Shown: positions 7,816-16,793, counted from the stretch's first letter. The stretch: DNA of 64,000 nucleotides from Neobacillus sp. OS1-2 (GCF_030915505.1 NZ_CP133265.1:2152001-2216000), one strand, 5' to 3'. Notes: generated from the sequence alone by a model not told the origin. Numbers and translations are program-made.

Positions 7816-9006
7816 ATGTTTCATACCATTGAAGAAGCAATGGAGGATTTGAAAAAGGGGAAAATCATTATCGTGGTCGATGATGAGAATCGTGAAAATG
7901 AAGGGGACTTTTTGGTGCTGGCCGATTATGCAACACCAGAGAATATTAACTTTATGGCTACACACGGCCGCGGCTTAATCTGCACCCCTATCACGAAGGA
8001 ATTAGCGGCACGTCTCGATTTACATCCGATGGTTCAGCACAATACGGATAATCATCAAACGGCTTTTACAGTTAGTATTGATTATAAGGATACGACGACT
8101 GGTATTAGTGCCTTTGAGCGGTCTGAAACGATTTTACAACTGTTAGACGGGGAAGTCACCGGCACGGATTTTCGTCGGCCTGGTCATGTGTTCCCGCTTG
8201 TAGCCAAGGAAAACGGTGTTCTGGAGAGAAATGGACATACGGAAGCGGCAGTTGATTTTGCGAAGCTTTGCGGTGCGCAGCCTGCTGGGGTCATTTGCGA
8301 AATTATGAGTGATAACGGCGAAATGGCAAGGGTGCCAGAACTAATAAAATTTGCTGAAACGTACGATTTGAAGTTGGTGACGATTGCCGATTTAATCCGC
8401 TATCGTTATGAACATGAGCAGCTTGTAAAACGTGAGGCATCAGTGAAACTGCCAACATCCTTTGGCGAATTTCAGATGATTGGTTATTCTAATCAGCTAG
8501 ATGGGAAAGAACATGTTGCTATCGTGAAAGGCGATATTCTTAAAGAGGAGGCGCCACTTGTTCGGATTCATTCTGAGTGTTTGACAGGGGACGTTTTTCA
8601 TTCAAAACGTTGTGACTGTGGACCGCAATTGCATCTGTCATTAGAAATGATAGAAGAAGCGGGCCGTGGTGTCGTGCTCTACATGGAGCAAGAAGGCAGG
8701 GATATTGGTCTGCTAAATAAGTTAAAAGCCTATGAGTTGCAAGAGCAGGGGTATGATACAGTCGAAGCAAATGAGCAGTTAGGATTCCCGGCGGAAATGC
8801 GTGATTATGGGTTATCGGCGCAAATGCTCCGAGATTTAGGGATTACGAAGGTGCGTTTGATGACAAACAATCCTGAGAAACTGGAAGGCTTAACGAAATA
8901 CGGCATTGAAGTGATAGAACGTGTGCCGCTTGAAGTGGCTGCTGTAGCAGAGAATAAACAGTATTTAATGACAAAAAAAGAAAAAATGAATCATATTTTA
9001 GCATAG
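7816..9006 (+). CDS. ribBA: Bifunctional DHBP synthase / GTP cyclohydrolase II RibBA
   Basis: The N-terminal half forms 3,4-dihydroxy-2-butanone 4-phosphate from ribulose 5-phosphate ([11 protein letters not shown] at about 27). The C-terminal half opens GTP in the first step of riboflavin synthesis ([18 protein letters not shown] with the zinc cysteines, about 252). With 396 residues it matches the B. subtilis protein. I chose ATG 7816, which follows AAAGGCGGTG at a normal distance. The in-frame ATG at 7786 lies inside ribE and has no binding site. Confidence 0.95.
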   Translation: MFHTIEEAMEDLKKGKIIIVVDDENRENEGDFLVLADYATPENINFMATHGRGLICTPITKELAARLDLHPMVQHNTDNHQTAFTVSIDYKDTTTGISAFERSETILQLLDGEVTGTDFRRPGHVFPLVAKENGVLERNGHTEAAVDFAKLCGAQPAGVICEIMSDNGEMARVPELIKFAETYDLKLVTIADLIRYRYEHEQLVKREASVKLPTSFGEFQMIGYSNQLDGKEHVAIVKGDILKEEAPLVRIHSECLTGDVFHSKRCDCGPQLHLSLEMIEEAGRGVVLYMEQEGRDIGLLNKLKAYELQEQGYDTVEANEQLGFPAEMRDYGLSAQMLRDLGITKVRLMTNNPEKLEGLTKYGIEVIERVPLEVAAVAENKQYLMTKKEKMNHILA

Positions 9007-9018
9007 GAGAGATGAAAA

Positions 9019-9483
9019 ATGGGACAAGTATTTGAAGCACAATTAGTCGGAACGGATTTAAAAATTGGGATCGTGGTAGGAAGATTTAATGAATTTTTAA
9101 CAAGCAAATTATTGGGCGGAGCAATGGATGGCTTGAAACGTCACGGTGTGTCTGAAGAAGATATAGATGTTGCTTGGGTGCCAGGGGCATTCGAGGTGCC
9201 GTTTATCGCGAAGAAGATGGCAGAAACGAAAAAATACGATGCGATCATCGGTCTGGGAACCGTTATTCGCGGATCTACTACTCACTACGATTACGTCTGT
9301 AATGAAGCAGCTAAAGGGATTGCGAGTGCTGGCTTAACAACAGGTGTGCCGGTTATGTTCGGCATTGTGACAACCGAAACCATTGAGCAAGCTATCGAGC
9401 GCTCTGGAACAAAATCAGGTAACAAAGGCTATGATGCGGCGGTATCGGCCATTGAAATGGCAAATTTGAATCGGTTGTTTTAA
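9019..9483 (+). CDS. ribH: 6,7-dimethyl-8-ribityllumazine synthase
   Basis: This enzyme condenses the RibD pathway product with dihydroxybutanone phosphate and usually assembles into an icosahedral shell in Bacillus. The 154-residue protein carries VGRFNEF (about 22), PGAFEVPF (about 55) and the catalytic region [19 protein letters not shown] (about 76). It is the last gene of the operon, 12 bases after ribBA, and a terminator follows at once. The accessory island begins just beyond. Confidence 0.96.
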   Translation: MGQVFEAQLVGTDLKIGIVVGRFNEFLTSKLLGGAMDGLKRHGVSEEDIDVAWVPGAFEVPFIAKKMAETKKYDAIIGLGTVIRGSTTHYDYVCNEAAKGIASAGLTTGVPVMFGIVTTETIEQAIERSGTKSGNKGYDAAVSAIEMANLNRLF

Positions 9484-9492
9484 TTTTTGGGA

Positions 9493-9526
9493 CAGTCCCT
9501 CCGCAGCTAGAAAGCGGAGGGGACTG
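9493..9526 (+). terminator. Terminator of the rib operon
   Basis: CAGTCCCTCCGC (9493-9504) pairs with GCGGAGGGGACTG (9514-9526) in a long GC-rich stem. The T-run is poor (ATTTTC a little downstream), but the position right after ribH supports the call. Confidence 0.7.
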
Positions 9527-9541
9527 ACCCATTTTCTATAT

Positions 9542-9600
9542 CTATAATCGTCGTTTCAATTCATCATAAAAATTTTTGCATGTACCAATGCTTATAATTT
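9542..9600 (-). pseudogene. Remnant of a RelE/ParE-type toxin, C-terminal end only
   Basis: On the minus strand this piece reads ISIGTCKNFYDELKRRL followed by a stop. It matches the end of the intact toxin at 44316 (MGPRENFYDDLKRYLNL). Only a few N-terminal codons remain near 9630, and the middle of the gene is gone. It lies downstream of a broken antitoxin, in the order of the intact pair. Confidence 0.6.
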
Positions 9601-9636
9601 TAACTTAACCTTAATCTTCAAAAGTTTCATACATTA

Positions 9637-9963
9637 TTAATCCTCATCTTCCAAATTCTCTTTTAAATGGTCAAGTGTTATATATTCGCCCCGTTCAATT
9701 TCTTCATTCACTTCATGCGACATTTTTAGTAAGGCTTTGCCTAATTTTTTCTCGTTCAGGTAACTTCTTTTCAATTTCCTCAAAGGATAAACCTTCATTC
9801 TCCAAATCTTTACGAATCAAATCTTCCACATCATCGAAAAGGTCAGATTTATAAAGAATAATCCGGCCATCTGAATCCAAGCTTACCTTCAATTCACTGT
9901 ATTTCTTAACTCTTTAGGTATTGTAATCTGTCCGCGGTCATTGGTCTGTACATCATACATCAT
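9637..9963 (-). pseudogene. Frameshifted AbrB-type antitoxin remnant
   Basis: From ATG 9963 the minus strand encodes MMYDVQTNDRGQITIPKEL, the start of an AbrB/MazE-like DNA-binding fold. A one-base change near 9903 shifts the frame, which continues as SDGRIILYKSDLFDDVEDL. A second shift near 9750 leads to KALLKMSHEVNEEIERGEY and a stop at 9637. The pieces together make an antitoxin of the size of the intact one at 44620-44991. The gene cannot make a full protein now. Confidence 0.65.
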
Positions 9964-10061
9964 CTGAATTCATCCTTTCAGTAAATCGGAATTGACGAAT
10001 TCAGTGTAACACGAAATAGTGAAAGTGCGTTAAATCACGGAAAAAAATAGTAGGCGTGTTA

Positions 10062-10930
10062 CTGATGAAAGCAGGATTGGTGCTTTTAATCGCTGTCATT
10101 ACGGGAATTGTTAGCTTGCTTTATGAATCAGTCAAAGTTACGAATGGAGTAGAAGGCTATGCGTTTGTCGTCTTCTTGATCTGTATTACCATGTGGGGAT
10201 TATTTAAATACCGTTCTGAACTATTCGAAGTTGCTTCAGCGGGGATGATACAAGGTCAACAAGTCGTTGAGAGAGTAACAACAAACTCATTTAGCAAAAT
10301 GGGTGACGCTGGCGAAAAAGGTTTCAAGGGTGCAAAAAGAATGGTGGGGCAAGCATATAAAAATCATCAATATAAAAAGCGCCAAGAAGGATTTCAATCA
10401 GGTGAAGTAGGAACAGGACGGAAAACGGCTACAACTGCTACACCTGGTATAGAAACGAGTGGAGCCCGATCAAATCACCGAAATGCAGGGGGGAGAATAC
10501 CCCACAAAAACAAGTATCAGGGAACAATCCAGGGCAACAAGCTACGGGTAAAGGTGGGAAAAATGCGGCCGCAGTATTGGCAGCAGGAACATCCCCACGC
10601 TCAGCTTCACGAAATGCTGGTGGTGCTATTGTGCATTTAGATGATTACAAAAGTGGAAAAGGTGAAGAGGCTAGTAAGAGTAGAAGTAATACTAATCAGG
10701 CGGCTCGAAATTCTAATCGAGAAGCTAGAAAAAACGAAGAGGTTAAACCTTCCTCTCACCGTAGTCCGTCAGGAAGAATGGACAGTAAAAATGAAGTAGC
10801 TGCTTCAAGAGAAAAACATCTCACTCAATGGGAAGCTCAACAACAGATTAAATCGCGAAATGCCAATCCACCTACTGAAAATGTAAAGAGATCAGAAAGT
10901 AGAGACCCAAGTGCCAAACAACGAAAATGA
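10062..10930 (+). pseudogene. VirB6-like conjugation membrane protein, truncated and frameshifted
   Basis: The first frame encodes two membrane segments (LVLLIAVITGIVSLLY and GYAFVVFLICITMWGLF) followed by a basic, Gln/Gly-rich tail. This resembles the C-terminal end of the polytopic channel protein of ICEBs1/Tn916-type elements (ConG-like). The frame breaks at a run of six G (10488-10493). One more G would join it to the downstream frame, which continues to 10930 (GNNPGQQATGKGG... HLDDYKSGKGEE). The 5' part with the other membrane helices is missing. It stands directly before the CwlT-like gene, the normal ICE order. Confidence 0.6.
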
Positions 10931-11025
10931 TGTTGGAGAAAAGCATTATGTCGCAATTACATTTCATTTCATGAACAATGACTTGTTTCATTGCGTCGCA
11001 ACTGCTTTTAGAAAGGGGAGAGCTT

Positions 11026-12063
11026 ATGCAAGGTGTTTTGGAGAAAGGTGTAAAAGTTGCTAAAACCATAGCCGTTCTTAAAAACCCACTTACTTGGATA
11101 ATTGCTGGTATCCTTCTTCTTCTCACACCTATTTTCGGAATTGCTTTATTTATTTCTATTAGCCTGGGTGGAGAGAATCAATTCGAATCGGGGATATCAG
11201 GAGAAGGAGCCGGAGGAACAGCGGAAGTATCAGCAGAAGCTTTACGATATGAGCCTCTTATACGGAAATATGCAGAAGAATATGGGGTTGGTGAATATGT
11301 AGGCCTTATCCTGGCTCTTATCCAACAAGAGTCAGGGGGAAGACATTTAGATGTGATGCAATCCTCAGAGTCAATCGGACTTCCTCCCGGAGCCATTACC
11401 GACCCTGAATATTCTATTCAAATTGGTGTGAAATATTTTGCCGAAGTGATGAAGCAAGCCAAAGGCGATATTAAATTAGCCTTGCAGTCGTACAATTTCG
11501 GAAATGGATTCATTGGCTACGCCTTGGAACGCGGGGGGTATTCCAAAGAAGTGGCCATGGAATTTAGCCAAATGATGGCTGCTAAATCGGGTTGGCCCCG
11601 ATACGGAGACGTAAACTATGTTGATCATGTGCTTCGCTATTACAATTCTGGTGAGGGGAGCGTTGCAGTTAAGGGTAACGGTACACAATCGTTTGATGTG
11701 GAAGAAGTTCATCATATTATGAGGGAGTTTCTTGGCCTTCCTTATTTGTGGGGAGGCAGAACACCAGCAGCAGGAGGGTTTGATTGTTCGGGGTTAATAG
11801 AATATGCTTTTGCACAAGTCGGAATTGATCTGTCTGGAACAGCTCAATCCCAATACAACAAAACGATACCCGTTCCTGAAGATCAAATAAAGCCCGGTGA
11901 TTTAGTCTTCTTCTCTACCTACAAACCAGGTGCGTCCCATGTTGGAATGTATGTGGGAGATGGGAAATTTATTAATTCGAATAGCGGTGATGGAACGTCC
12001 TATTCTTCTGTTGAACAATGGAAAAGCTTCTATCCCTTTTTAGGCTTTAGACGGATTCAGTAA
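11026..12063 (+). CDS. CwlT-like bifunctional cell-wall hydrolase of a conjugative element
   Basis: This 345-residue membrane-anchored peptidoglycan hydrolase opens the cell wall for conjugation in its family. It has one N-terminal transmembrane helix (about 25-50) and a lysozyme/transglycosylase-like domain with the glutamate in ALIQQESGGR (about 95). At the C-terminus is an NlpC/P60 peptidase domain with Cys in GGFDCSGLIEYAF (about 251) and His in GASHVGMYVGDG (about 305). ATG 11026 follows AAAGGGGAG; the start at 10978 has no such site. It looks intact although its neighbours are damaged and the rest of the element is absent. Confidence 0.85.
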   Translation: MQGVLEKGVKVAKTIAVLKNPLTWIIAGILLLLTPIFGIALFISISLGGENQFESGISGEGAGGTAEVSAEALRYEPLIRKYAEEYGVGEYVGLILALIQQESGGRHLDVMQSSESIGLPPGAITDPEYSIQIGVKYFAEVMKQAKGDIKLALQSYNFGNGFIGYALERGGYSKEVAMEFSQMMAAKSGWPRYGDVNYVDHVLRYYNSGEGSVAVKGNGTQSFDVEEVHHIMREFLGLPYLWGGRTPAAGGFDCSGLIEYAFAQVGIDLSGTAQSQYNKTIPVPEDQIKPGDLVFFSTYKPGASHVGMYVGDGKFINSNSGDGTSYSSVEQWKSFYPFLGFRRIQ

Positions 12064-12114
12064 TGGAGGTGAGACGTCATAGAACCAAATAAAAAGAAAA
12101 ATTATATTTTACTA

Positions 12115-12612
12115 ATGCTTGGATTTATTGCTGCTGCTGTTTTTATTGTGTATGCCTTCAGTTTACGAACACAATTACAAGAAGTCAGAGGGAACCAAAG
12201 CAACTACGAAGAAAAGATCGCTTCCTTATCATCTATCCAAAACACGGAAGCATTAGAGGTAAACCGGAAATTTCTAACAAACTTTTTCACCTACCAAACG
12301 ACCGCTGAACGATATAAGAACATTAAGTCTTTCATGACCGATCAGGGATATAAGGCAACCCACCCTTCGGGCATGGAACTTCCGAATTCGGACCAATCAG
12401 TTCAATCTTCAATGGTAGGATTAAAGCCTTTTGAATATCAATCTTCAAAAACAGAAGCCGAATTTTTTAATGAATTTAAGCTAAGTACAGAATTTAATAA
12501 TGTTACCAACACGAAAACAGTCATTGTCAAAACGTTCTTGGTCTATGTGAAAGAGCAAGGCTGGAGAATAGATGATGTTGAGTTTGTCGGACAATTAACA
12601 GGTCGAGAATAA
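12115..12612 (+). CDS. YddI-like conjugal transfer protein with a lost start codon
   Basis: From ATG 12115 the protein has 165 residues: one N-terminal membrane helix, a short coiled stretch and a soluble outer domain. It resembles the small transfer protein that follows cwlT in ICEBs1-type elements. The frame is open further upstream and encodes EPNKKKNYILL, a typical cytoplasmic tail. It would start at 12079, where the codon is ATA, eight bases after a good GGAGG (12065-12069). The natural start therefore seems mutated from ATG to ATA, and translation would have to use 12115 without a binding site. The gene is probably decaying. Confidence 0.6.
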   Translation: MLGFIAAAVFIVYAFSLRTQLQEVRGNQSNYEEKIASLSSIQNTEALEVNRKFLTNFFTYQTTAERYKNIKSFMTDQGYKATHPSGMELPNSDQSVQSSMVGLKPFEYQSSKTEAEFFNEFKLSTEFNNVTNTKTVIVKTFLVYVKEQGWRIDDVEFVGQLTGRE

Positions 12613-12646
12613 AACTCCAATCCATGATAAGGTGTTGGAGTTTTTT
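12613..12646 (+). terminator. Terminator after the conjugation gene fragment
   Basis: An AACTCCAA stem near 12613-12620 pairs with TTGGAGTT ending near 12642, followed by TTTTT. It closes the conjugative-element fragment, and the repeat array starts about 100 bases later. Confidence 0.75.
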
Positions 12647-12748
12647 ACTTAGTCCCCCAAAGCTGCAGACTGTTTCTGGCAATTAACTAATATGTTATTA
12701 AGGGAGATAACAATTGAAAGTTATTTTCCAGAGTGGCCCCTCATATAA

Positions 12749-12789
12749 GGGGTCCTACCAACAAAACGCGGTTACAACGTTAAGGACAC
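12749..12789 (+). repeat. Island palindrome family, copy R1 (diverged, one arm)
   Basis: GGGGTCCTACC... leads into the core GTTACAACGTTAAGGACAC. The core is shared with the copies at 12876, 14362, 16631 and 18922; the left arm is diverged and no matching right arm is seen. GGACAC after the core matches copy R4. It marks the left edge of the cassette array. Confidence 0.55.
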
Positions 12790-12875
12790 AAATGCTGTTA
12801 TATCAAGGGATTATGAGGTTTGTATCAATAGGAGAAACAACTCAATAACAGCAGTTAAAAGGTTTTAAATATCTC

Positions 12876-12974
12876 ATATACATGTCTCAAAATCCCTTAT
12901 CGTTGTTAAGTTAAACATTTTTACTTCTTAAAATTGCTTAACGTTGTAAATCGGCATTTTCGGGACTGTACCCC
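12876..12974 (-). repeat. Island palindrome family, copy R2; left 99-bp direct repeat
   Basis: This stretch matches 14362-14460 at 95 of 99 positions, in the same orientation. Read on the minus strand it starts GGGGTACAGTCCCGAAAA, continues GCCGATTTACAACGTTAAG and then has a tail with a second core (TTAACAACGATAAGGG). The two copies bracket the module 13232-14131 as direct repeats. Confidence 0.8.
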
Positions 12975-13231
12975 CATTTTCGCTGCTTTATTGAGCTGCC
13001 TGTAAGCCTGGATCCGAGTATAATAGGTCTATACCCTTTCCTGCTCGGAAAAAGCCATTCTGTGTCTTCTAGTGAAATATACAAACCATTGTGGACCCCA
13101 AAAAAGAGGGAGCAGCATTAAAGCTACTCCCTTTTTCCTAGTTGTTCATAAACTCCTGTAATGTCATGATCTTATCTAAGCCGTACTTATGCATATGATT
13201 AGATAAGATCTAGAAATTATGTTTTTTCTTA
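12975..13231. other. Intergenic stretch with a gene tail, terminator and inverted repeat
   Basis: A terminator-like hairpin lies near 13107-13133 (GGGAGCAGC / GCTACTCCC), active in either direction. On the minus strand, 13139-13195 reads HKYGLDKIMTLQEFMNN and a stop, which looks like the last codons of a lost gene. A 12-base perfect inverted repeat (GATCTTATCTAA at 13169, TTAGATAAGATC at 13200) surrounds part of it. I see no complete gene. Confidence 0.4.
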
Positions 13232-13444
13232 TTATTTAAAATAAGTCTTTATTCCTTCATTAATAATTATTAATCCAATTATTAATGACACTGTTCGTAT
13301 AACGAATTCTCCTACTAATAAATTTCCTATGACGTGTGTTACATCATAAACATGTCCTGTAATAATAATTGGGGCAACAGTAATTAAAATCCCAACAATA
13401 AGATTAATGATTAACAAAATTTTTTTTGGGTTTTTATTATTCAT
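13232..13444 (-). CDS. Small two-helix membrane protein, immunity candidate
   Basis: This 70-residue protein has a basic N-terminus (MNNKNPKKIL) and two hydrophobic segments (about 8-29 and 40-62), so it is a membrane protein. I do not recognise the family. It lies 15 bases after a gene for a secreted protein on the same strand. Both are enclosed by 99-bp direct repeats. A small membrane protein next to an exported protein suggests toxin and immunity roles, which is only an inference. Confidence 0.6.
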   Translation of the reverse strand: MNNKNPKKILLIINLIVGILITVAPIIITGHVYDVTHVIGNLLVGEFVIRTVSLIIGLIIINEGIKTYFK

Positions 13445-13459
13445 GTTTTATAACTCCTA

Positions 13460-14131
13460 TTATTGTGTATAAATTCTTCCTTCCACATAGCAATATTTGT
13501 AGAAATTTGATGAATAGGAAAGATTAAAATTTACTGTTGCTGATGCTCCAACACCAACTGCTACTTCACCACCACCAGAAACGGTAGTAGTACCGTTATT
13601 AAAAAAATCTCCATTTACAATGTAAAAAATTCTTGCAGCAGTTTCTAGGTTAGAATAAACAGTGCCACCAAATTGTTTGGAAATTCCATTATAAGATCTA
13701 TTCATACCAACATTTAAGATCGTAACTATTCCCCAGTAACCTCCTCCTTCACTTGTTTGCGTATAAAACTTCACAGACGGTTTGTATATGGATGTAACAG
13801 TAAATGATTGAGTTATTGTACGATATGTAGCTGCTAAAGTAGACACAGAAGATGTGCCTAAAGGAGAAATAGCTGACTCTAATATTTTTGAATTCTGGCT
13901 TGACATAAGTTGGTTTGCTGCTTGATTTTCAGATATCCCCTGATCAACTGCGATTTCTTTAACTATTTCATCAAAAGTTAGGACTTCACTAAATTTAGTA
14001 TTTGGATCGTTTAAATCTATGGTACCACTAGTAGCTTTGTTACTTTTCAATTCATTTGCAAAAGATGGTTGAGCATACATGAAAATAAATCCTAAAGCCA
14101 AAACTGACACTAAAAATTTTCTTAACTTCAA
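13460..14131 (-). CDS. Secreted protein of unknown function, antagonism candidate
   Basis: The product has 223 residues with a clear signal peptide (LRKFLVSVLALGFIF, cleavage after about residue 25, SFA/NE). The mature domain is rich in Ser, Thr, Tyr and Gly, with a glycine-rich hydrophobic hairpin SGGGEVAVGVGASATVNF near the end. I chose TTG 14131, which follows GAAGGGATAG. A longer frame to 14239 has no binding site and adds a second hydrophobic stretch. No enzyme motif is seen. With the small membrane protein behind it and the direct repeats around it, a secreted toxin or bacteriocin is plausible but unproven. Confidence 0.6.
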   Translation of the reverse strand: MKLRKFLVSVLALGFIFMYAQPSFANELKSNKATSGTIDLNDPNTKFSEVLTFDEIVKEIAVDQGISENQAANQLMSSQNSKILESAISPLGTSSVSTLAATYRTITQSFTVTSIYKPSVKFYTQTSEGGGYWGIVTILNVGMNRSYNGISKQFGGTVYSNLETAARIFYIVNGDFFNNGTTTVSGGGEVAVGVGASATVNFNLSYSSNFYKYCYVEGRIYTQ

Positions 14132-14361
14132 AACTATCCCTTCTTTCTTTAAAGTAGACACTATTTTAATAATTAAAATTAATAGATTGAAATAATGTCC
14201 ACTTAATAATAATCTTTGAATATATGGAAAACAATACATTTATATGAAATAAATGAAAATATTTATTAAAAAATGGAAAATAACATGATTTAATATACAA
14301 TTATGTCTTATTTAGGCTTTTTTTGTTGGTATCCAACATTTTAGGCAATTATTAAGTTGTT

Positions 14362-14460
14362 ATATACATGTCTCAAAATCCCTTATCGTTGTTAAGTTAA
14401 ATATTTTTACTTCATAAAATTGCTTAACGTTGTAAATCGGCAATTTCGGGACTGTTCCCC
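14362..14460 (-). repeat. Island palindrome family, copy R3; right 99-bp direct repeat
   Basis: This copy is 95/99 identical to 12876-12974 and in the same orientation, 1,486 bases away. Minus-strand reading gives GGGGAACAGTCCCGAAATT, then GCCGATTTACAACGTTAAG and the same tail. It forms the right border of the 13232-14131 module. Confidence 0.8.
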
Positions 14461-15122
14461 AAAATGGGGGAGACCCATTTTAAGCTTTTAAGCTATTCTC
14501 TATTTGTTACAGCTTCCAGTTCTTGAATTTTTTTGTAATTCGATAATCTCCTTCTCTTTTGAAAAAATAATAGAATCCTTCTTTTCATTATCAATTCGCT
14601 CATGATCCAAAGTAACAAAATATCGTTTATCTCATTCTAAAGAAAACCACTAAAAGATAACTTACCGATTGACTTGAGTTCAGAAATAGCAGTTGTTTTG
14701 AAAAAGCAAAATAATTCTTACGGGATTTCCCTTTGGATAATTAACACTTCTGCAATTTTATTATAACAATCCAATTTTTTTACATAGCTGGTCGAAAAAC
14801 TTCAGAAACCTAAGACCTTTCCCCTTTTAAGAAATGGAGACTTGCTTGAGCAATTTTATTTTCAAATAGCACAAAAGACTTTCAATAATAACTGATAAAT
14901 CATCAAAAGGTATTTTTGGGGATTTTTTTTAGCAAAACATTTGTTATTTTATTATTTTTTGTAATAATTGACAAATATTTCAATGTCAATTATAGTAAAA
15001 TAGAATTATATGAATATTTCAACCTACGAAATACAAAAAAGGGATTTTTAAGAGAAATGGAGGGATAATTTATATTACTTATTAACTATTGATTTACTAT
15101 TTTATTTTTTTGGAGGATAAAA
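14461..15122. other. Intergenic stretch, no complete gene seen
   Basis: It is AT-rich with stops in all frames. A minus-strand piece at about 14500-14625 reads like a charged C-terminal tail (DNEKKDSIIFSKEKEIIELQ then a stop after 14 more codons) and may be a gene remnant. The right end should carry the promoter of the next gene, whose binding site is TGGAGG at 15111-15116. Confidence 0.3.
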
Positions 15123-15683
15123 ATGAAAAAAATATTGCTTACTGTAGGATTGATGCTTGTTTTTGGTATTGTTTCGAATGTTAATAGTACATACGCTAGC
15201 GCATCTGAGATTGACTCAAAAAATGTAGAAAATGAACAAATTATTGACTTTCAAAATGTAGAAAATGGACAAATTATTGAGTCAACAGTCCTCGAAAATG
15301 GAGGAACAAGAGAAATTATTAAAATATCAGATGATCCATATGCTAATGTTATGATGCCAATGGATGCAGGGAGATGGGATCTAATTGGAGATAGCTTGTT
15401 TAAGAGTAGATCTCAAACGGTTTATTCTCATGGTGGGGATTTTAAGCTTATTATTCACCAATATAAATATAGCGGTACTACATATATGTACAAATTGGTT
15501 GAGGAAGATCCTCTTTCGGAATTTTCGGTTGATGATTTTACTGGACCCAAATCTGTAGGGATATTTGAAGTCGTTTATCGTGGAATTAATGGTTGGGTTG
15601 ATGGGGATGACGGCACAGCGGAGTTACATTTGTCAAAATTAACATATCCATTTGATGATGTTTATGTTCAATTTTGGGATTGA
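15123..15683 (+). CDS. Secreted protein of unknown function
   Basis: The 186-residue product has an N-terminal signal peptide (MKKILLTVGLMLVFGIVSNV, cleavage near TYASA, about residue 26). An acidic, Asn-rich linker with an imperfect repeat (NVENEQIIDFQ / NVENGQIIES) follows, then a domain of about 110 residues rich in aromatic residues. I do not recognise the family. The ATG has TGGAGG seven bases upstream, and a strong terminator follows. It lies between repeat copies R3 and R4 with two small membrane-protein genes on the other strand. Confidence 0.6.
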   Translation: MKKILLTVGLMLVFGIVSNVNSTYASASEIDSKNVENEQIIDFQNVENGQIIESTVLENGGTREIIKISDDPYANVMMPMDAGRWDLIGDSLFKSRSQTVYSHGGDFKLIIHQYKYSGTTYMYKLVEEDPLSEFSVDDFTGPKSVGIFEVVYRGINGWVDGDDGTAELHLSKLTYPFDDVYVQFWD

Positions 15684-15712
15684 TAGATATTTTTAAATAA
15701 AATGAATGCGTT

Positions 15713-15749
15713 AAAATAAATAACAGAACATGGTTCTGTTATTTATTTT
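15713..15749. terminator. Strong bidirectional terminator hairpin
   Basis: A perfect 17-base inverted repeat, AAAATAAATAACAGAAC (15713-15729) and its complement at 15733-15749, has a three-base loop. The A and T tracts allow termination on both strands. Confidence 0.8.
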
Positions 15750-15950
15750 ATATGTTGAAAAACATTACTTATTGGCTTATCAACTTTCTTATGCTGGTCT
15801 TTTCTAATGAATTCTGTCGGGCTCCATATTCATTTTTACTTCAAACATATGAATGGAATCATTCCTAGGTTGCAAGGAAAATAAAATGTACATTGGAAAG
15901 AATTTGGACTATTTCAACGATATGTTTGAATCATTCTACCTTTTTCAATC

Positions 15951-16148
15951 CTAGCTAATTATCCGGATTATCCGGTTGTTAGGATTGAAAAAAACATCTT
16001 GGAAAAGTATGATTATAATGACTATAAGAAAAAGGGCAGTGACAATTAATAGTTTTTCTTTATTTTTAACTTTTTCATCCACTCTTTTTTGCTCTATTTC
16101 CTGCCTGTATTTTTTTTGAAGCTGTCTCCTTTTATCATCCAATCTCAT
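15951..16148 (-). CDS. Small single-helix membrane protein
   Basis: The product has 65 residues: a highly charged, probably coiled N-terminal half (MRLDDKRRQLQKKYRQEIEQ) and one hydrophobic helix (LLIVTALFLIVIIIILF). I chose ATG 16148, preceded by GGTGATT; an in-frame ATG at 16160 lacks a site. The function is unknown. It is one of two small membrane-protein genes between repeats R3 and R4. Confidence 0.45.
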   Translation of the reverse strand: MRLDDKRRQLQKKYRQEIEQKRVDEKVKNKEKLLIVTALFLIVIIIILFQDVFFNPNNRIIRIIS

Positions 16149-16324
16149 AAGAATCACCATTATTAATTAAATTTTTATAAAATTTATAAAAAAGAGTTCT
16201 AATTACAAAAGAATTATTTACATTGAAAGTAATAAATAAAAACTTGCATACTTTTAGCTTCATAATAATTGGAGAAATTGACCAAAAGCACCCGTTACTT
16301 TAAAAAGTTGCATCATCTTAGATA

Positions 16325-16504
16325 TTAAATACTCAAATCAAAATAAATTAAACTGGAAACTATAATATATCCAGATAAAAAAATACCTTTATTTAGATTA
16401 GACCAATTTTTCATCCAACCCCATCTTTTTCGGACTTTATCAAGCCAATATAAGTCTGCGATAACTGTTAAAGTAATAATAAGAAAGACTACGAAAGCAC
16501 CCAT
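16325..16504 (-). CDS. Small two-helix membrane protein, 59 aa
   Basis: From ATG 16504, nine bases after AAAGGAG, 59 codons run to a stop at 16325. The sequence starts MGAFVVFLIITLTVIADLYW, has a basic tryptophan-rich loop (VRKRWGWMKNW) and a second hydrophobic segment (GIFLSGYIIVSSLIYF). The good ribosome binding site and two clear helices support a real gene. The function is unknown; immunity for the secreted protein at 15123 is one possibility. Confidence 0.55.
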   Translation of the reverse strand: MGAFVVFLIITLTVIADLYWLDKVRKRWGWMKNWSNLNKGIFLSGYIIVSSLIYFDLSI

Positions 16505-16630
16505 TATTTATACTCCTTTTCCTTGTTATCCAATATATGCTAATACCAATTATAACATAAACATCATTTGATACAGATAGGTAAGGGTTTGAGGTTATCG
16601 CTCCCTTTTCCCCTGTTCACGGGACTAGTT

Positions 16631-16670
16631 GGGGTTGAGTCAGGAAGCGCATTTACAACGTTAAGGACAC
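16631..16670 (+). repeat. Island palindrome family, copy R4 (one arm)
   Basis: GGGGTTGAGTCAGGAA then GCGCATTTACAACGTTAAGG: left arm and core are conserved, the right side (ACACTTATAA) is not complementary. A weaker match, GGGGTACCAACAAATCAG with GCTAAGC further on, lies at about 16749-16782. A hairpin AGCCAATCTC / GAGATTGGCT follows the copy at about 16692. Confidence 0.65.
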
Positions 16671-16793
16671 TTATAATAAATAGCCAATCTCTAAATTATA
16701 AAATGAGATTGGCTTAGACCTATATTTTAGTCCTAAAACTATTCTAAGGGGTACCAACAAATCAGAAAACGTATGCTAAGCAAATTTCGACAT

